From an uncultured Alphaproteobacteria bacterium (GTDB lineage: Bacteria; Pseudomonadota; Alphaproteobacteria; RF32; CAG-239): 49,362 nt of DNA. The position numbers were made by a program, and so were the translations under genes. Location of the stretch: the NCBI GenBank assembly GCA_949297415.1, contig CASFSV010000052.1, forward strand, positions 1 through 49,362, read 5' to 3'. The notes beneath the pieces are model-generated. The model was not told where the DNA came from and ran no database searches. It was given only the letters and a program-made list of their open reading frames with translations. Of this stretch, positions 24,930 to 32,534 are shown in pieces. How positions within the stretch are numbered: position 1 is the first letter of the stretch; the number at the start of each line of letters is the position of its first letter.

Positions 24930-25349
24930 TTAGAGAGCTGCTTTTATATTATATTGTTTTATGAAATTTTTGTTTGATAACATCAAATTTTCGGGAAGAT
25001 TGTCTAAATCAAACCATCGCCATTCGGCACATTTGTTCGGTTCCATAATTTGTGGGGTTCCGCTGTATTTATGACATGATAAATGTAACGTTATATAGTG
25101 TTTTCCGCTTTCTTTGTAAAAATCATTGGTAACTCCTTGTAGGTGGACATCTTGTTTCTGTATTTTTAATCCAGTTTCTTCAAGAGCTTCACGGATAGCT
25201 GCTTGTTCATTTGTTTCTCCATATTCCATATGACCTCCGGGAGGACACCATGTACCTTTTCCATGTTCGCTTTTTCTTAACCCTAACAGAAGTTGATTTT
25301 TAGTGTTAAAAATATATAGGCCTACTCCTACTTTAACTTGCTTTTCCAT
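24930..25349 (-). CDS. Nudix hydrolase (MutT/NUDT15-like)
   Basis: About 139 residues with a complete Nudix box: GGHMEYGETNEQAAIREALE followed by ETGLKI, which contains the R-E-x-x-E-E metal site. The N-terminal GVGLYIFNTKNQLLLGLR and the following TWCPPGG fit the nucleotide-diphosphate hydrolase branch that cleans or hydrolyses (d)NTP-like substrates. ATG 25349 is chosen because AAGGA precedes it; the frame extends to 25382 without a site. The upstream terminator at 25372 separates it from the SIMPL gene, so its promoter must be in or just after that hairpin. Confidence 0.88.
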   Translation of the reverse strand: MEKQVKVGVGLYIFNTKNQLLLGLRKSEHGKGTWCPPGGHMEYGETNEQAAIREALEETGLKIQKQDVHLQGVTNDFYKESGKHYITLHLSCHKYSGTPQIMEPNKCAEWRWFDLDNLPENLMLSNKNFIKQYNIKAAL

Positions 25350-25371
25350 TATTTTTTCCTTGTTTTTATAG

Positions 25372-25394
25372 AAAAAAGCCACAGTATGTGGCTT
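25372..25394 (-). terminator. rho-independent terminator after the SIMPL-domain gene
   Basis: Read on the minus strand, AAGCCACA and TGTGGCTT arms enclose a three-base loop and run into T6. Confidence 0.75.
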
Positions 25395-25402
25395 ATGCTA
25401 TT

Positions 25403-26119
25403 TTATTCCAGCCAGTATTCTATTGTGGACACCACACGAACTGTTTTTTCTATTTGTTGAGATTCAAAACTTCCTGAAATTTGTTCGCGAGGGAGAATCG
25501 AGAAGACTCCTTGGTTTGCATGGCGTATTTTACCTACTTTACTGCCAGAACTTTTGGCAAATTCAAAAGCGGCTTCTTTGGCATTTTTAGTTGCTTCTTC
25601 TAACATCTGCGGTTTAATTTCATTAAGTTTGGTGAATATGTAAGAAACAGGATAGTCGTAAGATGAGCCATCAAATATAATACCTTTGGCAATCAAATTA
25701 TCTGTTTGTGGCAGTGATTTTTCTACTAAATCAACGTTGGTGCTTTTTACGGTTATTGTTTGGGATAAGATAAAGCGCATGTCATTGTTATCGTTGTTGC
25801 GATATGGATTTGCCATTAAATCTGTGGTTATAATGCGTTCTGATTTTATTTCATCGGTATTAAATCCTTGTGTTTTTAAGAATTCGTTGATTGTGGCAGC
25901 TTGTGATGTAATCTTTTTTTGAGCACTTAATAGTTCGTTGCCAGTAACAGTAAATTTTAATTTCCATATGGCTAAATCGGCTTTGACATTCATTTCTGAT
26001 AAGCCTTTGACGGTTACATAGTTATTATCTAGTCTTGCTTTGTAATAATAGTATCCAGGGAAAAATCCGCCTAAGACCAGTCCTGTTGTTAGAAATATTG
26101 ATGCAATAATTTTTTTCAT
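25403..26119 (-). CDS. SIMPL domain (DUF541) exported protein
   Basis: The 238-residue protein has an N-terminal signal or anchor (MKKIIASIFLTTGLVLGGFF). A DUF541/SIMPL domain follows: NYVTVKGLSEMNVKADLAIW, DEIKSERIITTDL, and late FAKSSGSKVGKIRHA. SIMPL proteins are periplasmic or membrane-bound and mostly of unknown function; some are linked to oxidative stress or signalling. GAGGAG lies seven bases before ATG 26119; a longer frame to 26185 lacks a site. Independent terminators on both sides suggest a single-gene transcript. Confidence 0.85.
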   Translation of the reverse strand: MKKIIASIFLTTGLVLGGFFPGYYYYKARLDNNYVTVKGLSEMNVKADLAIWKLKFTVTGNELLSAQKKITSQAATINEFLKTQGFNTDEIKSERIITTDLMANPYRNNDNNDMRFILSQTITVKSTNVDLVEKSLPQTDNLIAKGIIFDGSSYDYPVSYIFTKLNEIKPQMLEEATKNAKEAAFEFAKSSGSKVGKIRHANQGVFSILPREQISGSFESQQIEKTVRVVSTIEYWLE

Positions 26120-26186
26120 AATCAACTCCTCTAAATATGTTTGTTTTATGAATCTAATCCTATTTTTAAATTTGCCAAGATACAAG

Positions 26187-26216
26187 AAAAACTTTACTCG
26201 GAGGAGTAAAGTTTTT
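26187..26216. terminator. bidirectional terminator between the flavodoxin and SIMPL genes
   Basis: AAAACTTTACTC and GAGTAAAGTTTT are perfect 12-base arms around a GGAG loop. On the minus strand a T-run follows. Confidence 0.8.
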
Positions 26217-26237
26217 GTTTTTTAGGGAGAAGATTAC

Positions 26238-26822
26238 TTAGTTGATTTTCAAGTCTTCAAGCCAGCTTGATATACCTAAAGTACGACTTCCATATCCAAC
26301 CCAACCATCTTTATTTACAGAGCATCCAACGCATTGTTTGGTTAAATCTGTTATGGTGTTTTGTTCTCCGCCGCCTCCATGAGTTATAAAAGGTATAACT
26401 GTTTTTCCTTTGAGATTGTTATCAGCAAGAAAACTGCTTACAGCTGGCGCTATTGTTCCCCACCAGTTTGGTGAACCAATGAAGATGATATCATATTGAG
26501 CGATATCTTCTACTTTGCCTTTTAAGCTAGGACGAAAACCTTCATTGATTTCTCGTTTGGCTTGTGCTGTTGTTGCGCGATATTCTTCAGGATATGTTTG
26601 TTCGGTTTCTATGCGATAAAGGTCTCCGCCAATCTTTTCGTGAATAGCTTCGGCGACTTCTTTTGTATTGCCTGACCATGAGTAGTAGGCAATTAGGATT
26701 TTTTTATTTGTGTTCATGTTGATATCCTTGTTTGGTTCAGCATTACTATTGGTGATGGTTAAAATGACAGTACTTAGTATGTACAGTGATTTTTTTAATA
26801 TATTCAATATTTTATTTCTCAT
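26238..26822 (-). CDS. flavodoxin-like protein with N-terminal signal peptide
   Basis: The 194-residue protein begins with a Sec-like signal peptide (RNKILNILKKSLYILSTVI, cut near SNA-EPN). A flavodoxin domain follows: ILIAYYSWSGNTKEVAEAI (FMN phosphate loop), then PNWWGTIAPAVSSFL and FITHGGGG. A strong AAAGGAG precedes ATG 26822. A second in-frame ATG at 26717 (MNTNKKILIAYY) also has AAGGA seven bases upstream, so a cytoplasmic form could be made too. Expression is probably MerR-controlled, because a TTGACT-N19-TATACT promoter with an embedded operator lies at 26851-26881. It is likely an FMN electron carrier or quinone/NADPH-linked reductase; the partner is unknown. Confidence 0.85.
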   Translation of the reverse strand: MRNKILNILKKSLYILSTVILTITNSNAEPNKDINMNTNKKILIAYYSWSGNTKEVAEAIHEKIGGDLYRIETEQTYPEEYRATTAQAKREINEGFRPSLKGKVEDIAQYDIIFIGSPNWWGTIAPAVSSFLADNNLKGKTVIPFITHGGGGEQNTITDLTKQCVGCSVNKDGWVGYGSRTLGISSWLEDLKIN

Positions 26823-26850
26823 ATATTTCTCCTTTCAGCTTTTGGTGCTG

Positions 26851-26881
26851 TTAGTATAATTTTTAGAGTATACTTTAAGTC
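26851..26881 (-). promoter_or_regulatory. MerR-type promoter/operator of the exported flavodoxin gene
   Basis: On the minus strand, TTGACT (26876-26881) and TATACT (26851-26856) are 19 bases apart, the stretched spacing typical of MerR-activated promoters. The spacer carries TTAGAGTATACTTTAA (26861-26876), a near-perfect palindrome shared with two sites next to the merR gene. Confidence 0.75.
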
Positions 26882-26911
26882 AAGCGCTTTTTATTTAAGT
26901 TGCGTATAAAT

Positions 26912-27634
26912 TTATGGATTAATTCTTTTTGAAAAATATAGCCCTATTTCAAATAATGCATATGTTGGAATTGTTAACATTAGTTGGCTAACTACATCAG
27001 GTGGAGTGAGAATGGCGGCTATAATCAGTATGAGTGTAAATATATAAGGACGTTTGGATTTGATGGTTTCGTAAGAGCATATTCCAGATTTTATTAAAGA
27101 ATATGTGATTAGCGGAAATTGGAACATTAAGCCGAAGATAACGGAAAGCCATAAGCTTAAACCGATAATATTTGATATGCCTAGCGTTGCTTTTAGTTCA
27201 GATGTTGCAAAACTTGCTCCGAATTTGATAATTAAAGGAAGTATAAATGTAATACAAAAAGCTACTCCCAGAATAAATAGGGAACTGGAGCTTAAAACAA
27301 TTTTTTTTATGAACTGTTTTTCATTTTCATATAAAGCAGGAAGAATAAAGTTCCATAATTGTTTGGCTATGTATGGAAAACATAGTAATAAATCAAGTAC
27401 AAGCGCTAATTTAATTTGCAAAATGAAAACTTCAGCCGGAGAGAAAAAATTTAGTGTGATAGGAGTGTCTTGAATTAACTTTTGTATTAACCAATCCAAA
27501 AAATGCGGAGATGTAAATAAGGTTAAAGGGAGAATTATTCCTAATGCAGTTAGACAACGCAATAAGGTGTTTCGCAAAGCCTCTAAATGCGAAATTAAGT
27601 TTTCTTCGTCTGAGTTTTGTTCGTTTTCGTGCAT
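26912..27634 (-). CDS. tatC: twin-arginine translocase subunit TatC
   Basis: A 240-residue inner-membrane protein with six helices. Signatures are the cytoplasmic N-terminus LISHLEALRNTLLRCL (the TatC S-H-L-x-E-L-R site that binds the RR signal), FFSPAEVFILQIKLAL, and the late ILTPPDVVSQLMLTIP. With TatA it exports folded cofactor-containing proteins. It follows tatA directly (no gap) and lies downstream of a polyferredoxin gene that has its own internal twin-arginine segment. Confidence 0.95.
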   Translation of the reverse strand: MHENEQNSDEENLISHLEALRNTLLRCLTALGIILPLTLFTSPHFLDWLIQKLIQDTPITLNFFSPAEVFILQIKLALVLDLLLCFPYIAKQLWNFILPALYENEKQFIKKIVLSSSSLFILGVAFCITFILPLIIKFGASFATSELKATLGISNIIGLSLWLSVIFGLMFQFPLITYSLIKSGICSYETIKSKRPYIFTLILIIAAILTPPDVVSQLMLTIPTYALFEIGLYFSKRINP

Positions 27635-27850
27635 TTATTCTTTTTTGTTGTTTTTCTCTTCTTCTTGTTGGGCGACTTTTTCAATCGTTTCTTTTAAGCT
27701 ATCAGCTTCGTTTTGGAGCGCTTCTTTAGCTTTTTTATATTCATAAGATGCTTTACCAAAAGCTTTGGCTAATTCTGGAATCCGTTTTCCTCCGAATAGT
27801 AATAATACGACAACTAATATTAGTATGAGTTCGCTTAATCCAATAGACAT
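27635..27850 (-). CDS. tatA: twin-arginine translocase subunit TatA/TatE family
   Basis: A 71-residue protein with one N-terminal membrane helix (IGLSELILILVVVLLLFGGK), the hallmark FGxxxIPEL turn (FGGKRIPELAKAFGKA), an amphipathic helix and a charged tail. No separate tatB is present, so this is a two-component TatAC set. It lies between the polyferredoxin gene (12-base gap) and tatC. Confidence 0.93.
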   Translation of the reverse strand: MSIGLSELILILVVVLLLFGGKRIPELAKAFGKASYEYKKAKEALQNEADSLKETIEKVAQQEEEKNNKKE

Positions 27851-27862
27851 ATTTTGCTCCTT

Positions 27863-29182
27863 TTATTGTTTAAGTGTTTTTTGAAATTCTGTTGCATTAA
27901 CTTTTATTGCAGATACTGGGCATACTGCTTGGCATGCACCGCAGCCGATACATTTTTCTGCATCAATTTGAGGGAAATCTCCTTGTGCCTTAGTTATAGC
28001 GGAGCGAGGACATTCCATTACGCATAGTCCACATTGTATGCACGAATCGATATTGACTGAAGCTAAACCAATTTGTGTGTGTTGTTTTTCTTTTAAAGTT
28101 AGTTTTTTTATTGCACCGCTAGGACATACTTCAGAGCATTTGTTGCAGTTGTAATCGCAAAAACTTTTTTGATATTTTAGATGTACAACTGGAAATTCTT
28201 CGTCAGCTTTTTGGATTATTTTCATTGGGCAATTTGCAACGCATAAATTACAATTTAGGCATTTGTTGGCAAATGTTTTGCTATCTCCGGCTCCAGGGGG
28301 AAGTAGAATGCTTTTTAATTTTTTTACAACGTTTTCACCAAGCTTTACACCACTCTTGTAGGCGATAGCTAAAACGGCTAATGCGCCGGCACTGAGTAGA
28401 AAACGACGGCGACCGGTGTTAATTGGAGAGTTTGTTCTTTGTTTTTTTTCTTTTTCAAAAGAGATTCCGCTATTGTGGCAAAGACTTAAACAGCGAAAGC
28501 ACTTTATGCAGGTTTCATTATCAACATATTTGTTTTTGAAATCAATGCAGTCAGCTGGACATTTTTGTGCGCATAAACCGCATGCAACGCAGGCATCTTT
28601 GTTGATGGTAATTTTATATAGAGAGTGCTTTGCAATTATTCCCAAAATTGTGCCGACAGGACAAATGTTTGTGCAGAAATATCTGCCCTTAAACCATGTT
28701 AAAAGCGCAATGACGGCTATCAGGGTTAATCCGTATGTGGCGCCACTGACTGCTGAGCCAAAAATAGAATAAGGATCTATCAGGCGCATTAGGTATGCGG
28801 TTCCTCCCAATAAAGTACCTAAAGTTAATGCAGCTATGAAATATTTTAAAGGCGATTTTTTTTGTGTGGGGTACTTTTTACGATGGAAGATGAGTAAGTA
28901 TAATTCTTGTAGCAGTCCGAGGGGGCATATTGTGGAGCAGTATATTCTTCCAAAAAGAAGAGTTATAGCAATGAGTAGGATAATTAGTATTCCTGACAAT
29001 ATGGTAAAAGAGGTTATGGTACTCTGTATTAGAGGCGCAATATTTATATTAAATATTTTGAGGGGATAAAATAAACCTAGTAGTCCACCGATGCATAAGA
29101 TGGCTATCAGGAGAGCAAAGATTATCCTTGTTTTTTGAAGTGTTTTGGCTTTTAGCATCTCATTTTTCTCTTCTATTGTCAT
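27863..29182 (-). CDS. NapH/NapG-like polyferredoxin membrane protein with an internal twin-arginine segment
   Basis: About 439 residues. The N-terminal third is NapH-like: four helices and the motifs GRIYCSTICPLGLLQEL and GRYFCTNICPVGTILG. Two [4Fe-4S] sites follow (CVACGLCAQKCPADC, CIKCFRCLSLCHNSG). Next come a twin-arginine motif and helix (NTGRRRFLLSAGALAVLA, about 256-273), then four further cysteine clusters (CLNCNLCVANC, CNKCSEVC, CIQCGLCVMEC, CIGCGACQAVC). This resembles NapH and Tat-exported NapG joined in one chain. It would pass electrons from quinol or a cytoplasmic donor across the membrane; the acceptor is unknown. ATG 29182 is chosen, but 29158 is possible. tatA and tatC follow in the same operon. 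Confidence 0.8.
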   Translation of the reverse strand: MTIEEKNEMLKAKTLQKTRIIFALLIAILCIGGLLGLFYPLKIFNINIAPLIQSTITSFTILSGILIILLIAITLLFGRIYCSTICPLGLLQELYLLIFHRKKYPTQKKSPLKYFIAALTLGTLLGGTAYLMRLIDPYSIFGSAVSGATYGLTLIAVIALLTWFKGRYFCTNICPVGTILGIIAKHSLYKITINKDACVACGLCAQKCPADCIDFKNKYVDNETCIKCFRCLSLCHNSGISFEKEKKQRTNSPINTGRRRFLLSAGALAVLAIAYKSGVKLGENVVKKLKSILLPPGAGDSKTFANKCLNCNLCVANCPMKIIQKADEEFPVVHLKYQKSFCDYNCNKCSEVCPSGAIKKLTLKEKQHTQIGLASVNIDSCIQCGLCVMECPRSAITKAQGDFPQIDAEKCIGCGACQAVCPVSAIKVNATEFQKTLKQ

Positions 29183-29247
29183 TTTGAGAGTACTCGGATA
29201 GATGTTTTTTATCAAGATTTTTTCAAGGTTATTAGCTTTTATTTCAC

Positions 29248-29276
29248 AAAAGAGCAGGTGGATTACCTGCTCTTTT
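29248..29276 (-). terminator. rho-independent terminator after the MPE-cupin-flavoprotein operon
   Basis: AAAAGAGCAGGT and ACCTGCTCTTTT are perfect 12-base arms around a five-base loop. It lies just past the flavoprotein stop on the minus strand. Confidence 0.85.
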
Positions 29277-29287
29277 ACTTGTTTAAA

Positions 29288-29827
29288 TTATACGTTTTTG
29301 CCCATTTCGTAGGCTTCTTTTAATGCAGGACTTCCTTTTATATCCCCAATTTGCCATGCTCCGGTTCCGTAAACGATACCTTTTTCATGAGCGTTGTTTA
29401 GACAGTCTTCTGTAAAACCACGGAAACTTTCTAATACGCGTTCCATATTAGCGCGACTGCTATCGGCAGCGGCTAGAATAAAATAAAAATCTTTATTGCT
29501 AATTTCTTCATATCTTGGAACGGTTCTATCAATTAGGGTTTTCATTTGTCCGTTCATGTTGTAGAAGTAAACAGGTGTGCCCATTACAATTACATCGGCA
29601 TTTACCATTTTATCTAGAATTTTTACCATGTCATCCTTTTGTACACATTTATGGGTGTTATTACATACACCGCATCCTCGGCAAAAATTTATTTGATAGT
29701 CGTTTACGTGTATTTTTTCTACATTATGACCGGCTTCTTTGGCGCCTTTTATGAATTCATCGCAAAGGACATCGGAATTTCCGCCTTTACGAAAACTTGC
29801 AGATAGTACAAGAACGTTTTTGCTCAT
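29288..29827 (-). CDS. NADPH-dependent FMN reductase/flavodoxin-family protein with Cys cluster
   Basis: The 179-residue cytoplasmic protein begins KNVLVLSASFRKGGNSDVLC (the FMN-binding S-x-R-x-x-x-N-S loop). It then has CRGCGVCNNTHKC (C-x2-C-x2-C-x5-C), the cluster seen in iron-sulfur flavoproteins and related FMN reductases, and MGTPVYFYNMNGQMKTLIDR. It may carry FMN plus possibly a [4Fe-4S] cluster and move electrons; the partner is unknown. Its ATG overlaps the cupin stop (TAATG), and it is last in the MerR-controlled operon. Confidence 0.85.
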   Translation of the reverse strand: MSKNVLVLSASFRKGGNSDVLCDEFIKGAKEAGHNVEKIHVNDYQINFCRGCGVCNNTHKCVQKDDMVKILDKMVNADVIVMGTPVYFYNMNGQMKTLIDRTVPRYEEISNKDFYFILAAADSSRANMERVLESFRGFTEDCLNNAHEKGIVYGTGAWQIGDIKGSPALKEAYEMGKNV

Positions 29828-30306
29828 TATTTATACTCCTCATTTGTTACAGGTTCTAACCACGTGGTTGTGTTGTTGGGAACATTAGTTTCAAGTGAAA
29901 TGTGCGTAAACCAAGAATCTGGTGCGGCCCCGTGCCAATGTTCAACATCAGGGGCTATGCGAACTATATCGCCTTTGTGTAAAATTCGTATTTCCCCATT
30001 TTTTTCTTGATAGCGTCCTTCGCCATTTAAAATTAATAAAATTTGTCCGCCGCTGTGTTTATGCCAGCTGGTTCTTGCTCCCGGCTCAAACGTGACGTTA
30101 CCGATGGGAGCATTAAAAGTATCATCTTTTTCACTTAACATAGTTAAATAGGTTTGTCCGGTAAAAAATTGTCCATAAGGATTTTTTTCTCCTTGGGCAA
30201 AAATGGTGTCTATCGGTGCTTTATTCATTTCTGTTGCTCCTATAGTTGATGTTGTTAGGGTTAAAATAATTGCGCTTAGGTATACAATCAGTTTTTTTGA
30301 TTTCAT
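29827..30306 (-). CDS. cupin-domain protein with N-terminal signal peptide
   Basis: A 159-residue protein. The signal peptide is KSKKLIVYLSAIILTLTTST, cut near IGA-TEM. A single cupin domain follows with both motifs: GARTSWHKHSGGQILLILNG and GDIVRIAPDVEHWHGAAPDS, giving a His/Glu metal site. Such cupins (carboxymuconolactone-type neighbours) often travel with flavodoxins and MerR regulators, as here. GGAGG precedes ATG 30306. A second ATG at 30228 right after the signal peptide has its own GGAG eight bases upstream. It lies 15 bases after the phosphoesterase gene. The catalytic role is unknown. Confidence 0.85.
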   Translation of the reverse strand: MKSKKLIVYLSAIILTLTTSTIGATEMNKAPIDTIFAQGEKNPYGQFFTGQTYLTMLSEKDDTFNAPIGNVTFEPGARTSWHKHSGGQILLILNGEGRYQEKNGEIRILHKGDIVRIAPDVEHWHGAAPDSWFTHISLETNVPNNTTTWLEPVTNEEYK

Positions 30307-30321
30307 ATATTTTCCTCCTTA

Positions 30322-31446
30322 CTATTTTGATTTTGGTTGTAGGGTTATGATGCTTATTTCACTGGGTGCTAAGAAACGCATTTGCGGTCCCCATTGTCCG
30401 GCTCCGTTTGATATGTAGATTTGTGCATTGTTGTTCATGGAGTATAGTCCGGATAAATATTTGTTTGCTAGCTTTACAAATATGTGGAATGGGAAAATCT
30501 GTCCTCCGTGTGTGTGACCGGAAATTTCTAAGTCAAAATTATTTTGTTCATCAAAATCTACAGGAGTATGTGATATTAGTATTTTATATTGCGAATTTGT
30601 GCTGTTTTTTAGTGCGCTTGGTAAAGATATAGGTATTTGGTGTTGTTGAGCGGAGAACCAGTCCGGAATACCAGCTAAGTATATGTTTGGAGTTATACTT
30701 GTTCCGCTATTTTCTAAAAAGGTAAATCCTAGTTTTTTTAATTCATTGGTTGTTTCTTGGTAGCCAGTGTAAAACTCATGATTACCGGTTACAAAATAAA
30801 TGCCTTGTTTGGCTTTTAGTTTAGTTAAAAGGTGGGAGATGGTTTGAACTCTGTTTACTTCATCATCAATAATATCACCGGTGAGGAGAATGATATCTGC
30901 ATTTTCTTGGTTGGTTTTGTTTATGATATTTTCTATTTTTTGAGGATTTATGGTGCGGTGGATATGTAAATCACTCAAAACGGCAATTTTGAACGGTGTT
31001 GTAATTTTGTCACTGTATAGTGTTGATGCTTTTATTTCTGGAGTGGCTATTCCTTTTAATAAAGCGTATGTGGTAAGAATAATTGCTATTCCGAGGCTGA
31101 TTAAACTGTTACTTAAATGATATTCTCTTGCAAATGGAGATACGATGTGTTGAGGCGATATTTTGTGGGCTATTAACCATAAGGCATCTCTGAATATAGA
31201 TAGCGAGAATAAAATTATGCAGCCCACATAAATGTAGTATAGAGTGTATCTGTAGGTCGCGTAGAAATTTCCAAATATATTTTCAAATTTGTAACTGACA
31301 AAAAGTGGAGTGCAACCGAATATAAGGGCAATGATTAAGGATGTAAATTTGATGATAGTTGGTGTATTGGTAAAGAATATATAGCGAAAATACAGTGATA
31401 AAGTCACAATACATCCTAAAAATGAAGTGGTTATGGCGCAGGTCAT
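30322..31446 (-). CDS. membrane-anchored metallophosphoesterase
   Basis: A 374-residue protein. The N-terminal 150 residues form about four to five membrane helices. A calcineurin-like phosphoesterase domain follows with all five motifs: LSDLHIH, TGDIIDD, GNHEFY, SHTP and GHTHGG. It resembles the YaeI/YkoQ branch, which includes lipid (UDP-diacylglucosamine-type) phosphoesterases, but the substrate cannot be assigned. AGGAG precedes ATG 31446. It is the first gene of the MerR-controlled operon with cupin and flavoprotein. Confidence 0.9.
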   Translation of the reverse strand: MTCAITTSFLGCIVTLSLYFRYIFFTNTPTIIKFTSLIIALIFGCTPLFVSYKFENIFGNFYATYRYTLYYIYVGCIILFSLSIFRDALWLIAHKISPQHIVSPFAREYHLSNSLISLGIAIILTTYALLKGIATPEIKASTLYSDKITTPFKIAVLSDLHIHRTINPQKIENIINKTNQENADIILLTGDIIDDEVNRVQTISHLLTKLKAKQGIYFVTGNHEFYTGYQETTNELKKLGFTFLENSGTSITPNIYLAGIPDWFSAQQHQIPISLPSALKNSTNSQYKILISHTPVDFDEQNNFDLEISGHTHGGQIFPFHIFVKLANKYLSGLYSMNNNAQIYISNGAGQWGPQMRFLAPSEISIITLQPKSK

Positions 31447-31490
31447 TAATTATTCTCCTATAAAAATATGAGCGACTCGATTTTGTGTTT

Positions 31491-31521
31491 AGGATAATTG
31501 TTAGAGTTTACTCTAAGTCAA
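31491..31521 (-). promoter_or_regulatory. MerR-type promoter/operator of the phosphoesterase-cupin-flavoprotein operon
   Basis: On the minus strand, TTGACT (31516-31521) and TATCCT (31491-31496) are 19 bases apart. The spacer contains TTAGAGTTTACTCTAA (31501-31516), the same operator as at 26861. Transcription would start near 31484, 38 bases before ATG 31446. Confidence 0.75.
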
Positions 31522-31554
31522 GCCCTTTTTTTAAGAGATGGAAATTTTATGCAC

Positions 31555-31570
31555 TTAGAGTATACTCTAA
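31555..31570. promoter_or_regulatory. second MerR operator, upstream of the merR promoter
   Basis: TTAGAGTATACTCTAA is a perfect 16-base palindrome, 54 bases from the operator at 31501. It ends 13 bases before the -35 element of merR, so autoregulation is likely. Confidence 0.65.
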
Positions 31571-31583
31571 AGTTTTCTTCAAG

Positions 31584-31613
31584 TTGACATTGTTTTTGTA
31601 TGTTGTATTTATA
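31584..31613 (+). promoter_or_regulatory. merR promoter
   Basis: TTGACA (31584-31589) is followed after 17-18 bases by ATTTAT/TTTATA (31607-31613), giving a start about 15 bases before the merR ribosome site. Confidence 0.55.
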
Positions 31614-31634
31614 GAAATAACAAAGGAGTGTGTT

Positions 31635-32066
31635 ATGCGGTATTCTATTGGACAAGTAGCTAAAAAATTGGGACTTACAACTCATACTATTCGTTATTAT
31701 GATAAAGAAGGATTGTTGCCTTTTGTTAGAAAAGGTTCTTCAGGTGCTCGGGTTTTTCAAGAAGATGATGTTGATTGGTTGATTATTGTTGAATGTCTTA
31801 AAGGTACAGGTATGCCTTTGAAAGAAATTCGGACTTATATTCAATTGTGTCAACAGGGGGATGCTACTCTGCAAAAAAGATTTGAAATGTTTAAAAAGCA
31901 AAAAGAAGAAATAGAAAAACAGATGGATACTTTGAAGCAATATATGGAAAAAATTGATTTTAAAATTGCCTACTATGATGATGCTGTGAAGCATGGTACG
32001 GATGATATTTATATTCGTAATAAATGGTTGGCTAAAGAAAGAGAACGTTTGTTTGGGCACAAGTAA
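31635..32066 (+). CDS. MerR family transcriptional regulator
   Basis: The 143-residue protein starts at ATG 31635 with AAAGGAG upstream; the open frame reaches further back to 31485, but that part covers the promoter and operator. The MerR winged helix is MRYSIGQVAKKLGLTTHTIR, then YYDKEGLLPFVRK, and a long dimerisation coiled coil follows (KRFEMFKKQKEEIEKQMDTL). No metal-binding cysteine pair is at the end, so the signal is more likely an organic or redox-type inducer as in AdhR/NmlR-like proteins. It is divergent from the phosphoesterase operon, and its operators sit between them. Confidence 0.92.
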   Translation: MRYSIGQVAKKLGLTTHTIRYYDKEGLLPFVRKGSSGARVFQEDDVDWLIIVECLKGTGMPLKEIRTYIQLCQQGDATLQKRFEMFKKQKEEIEKQMDTLKQYMEKIDFKIAYYDDAVKHGTDDIYIRNKWLAKERERLFGHK

Positions 32067-32080
32067 CAGATTTGTGATTT

Positions 32081-32374
32081 TTAAATTATTCCTCTTATTG
32101 CATCAAACATTGGGGTTGTTAGGTTGCTTCCTTTGGTGTTTTTTATATGTTGTTTAGAGAGCATTTGGTAATAATAAATTAGAGAAAATAAGCGAACAGA
32201 ACATGTTAAACCCATTTGTGAGTTTTTACGAGCGTTAATCATTCCAATTAAAGTATTGCGTTTTATATTTTCTCTTTTGCAGATATTGTCGATAGCTTCC
32301 CATTCTGCGTTTGCAAGTCTCATACTGGTTTTATGGTTGTCTATAAAGATAACTTTGCTTGATAATTCAGTCAT
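32081..32374 (-). CDS. ribbon-helix-helix domain protein, paralogue 1
   Basis: A 97-residue protein with a predicted ribbon-helix-helix: HKTSMRLANAEWEAIDNICK, then LIGMINARKN and TCSVRLFSLIYY. This matches the short alphaproteobacterial RHH family (K-T-S-x-R-L-x-x-x-E-W at the N-terminus, S-x-R-x-F at the end), presumably a DNA-binding regulator. It is about half identical by eye to the gene at 34016 and shares upstream sequence with it. It is divergent from the serpin gene. Confidence 0.75.
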   Translation of the reverse strand: MTELSSKVIFIDNHKTSMRLANAEWEAIDNICKRENIKRNTLIGMINARKNSQMGLTCSVRLFSLIYYYQMLSKQHIKNTKGSNLTTPMFDAIRGII

Positions 32375-32534
32375 ATATTACTCCTTTATATATCTATATG
32401 TCTACTAATATACTTTATTTATACAAATATTCAATTATTATTTGTATTTTGTTGCAATAAAGTGTTCTATCTTGCTAAGATAAAATTAATTTTTTTTAAT
32501 CATTATAGTTGCATAATAGATGATGAGGTTGGTT

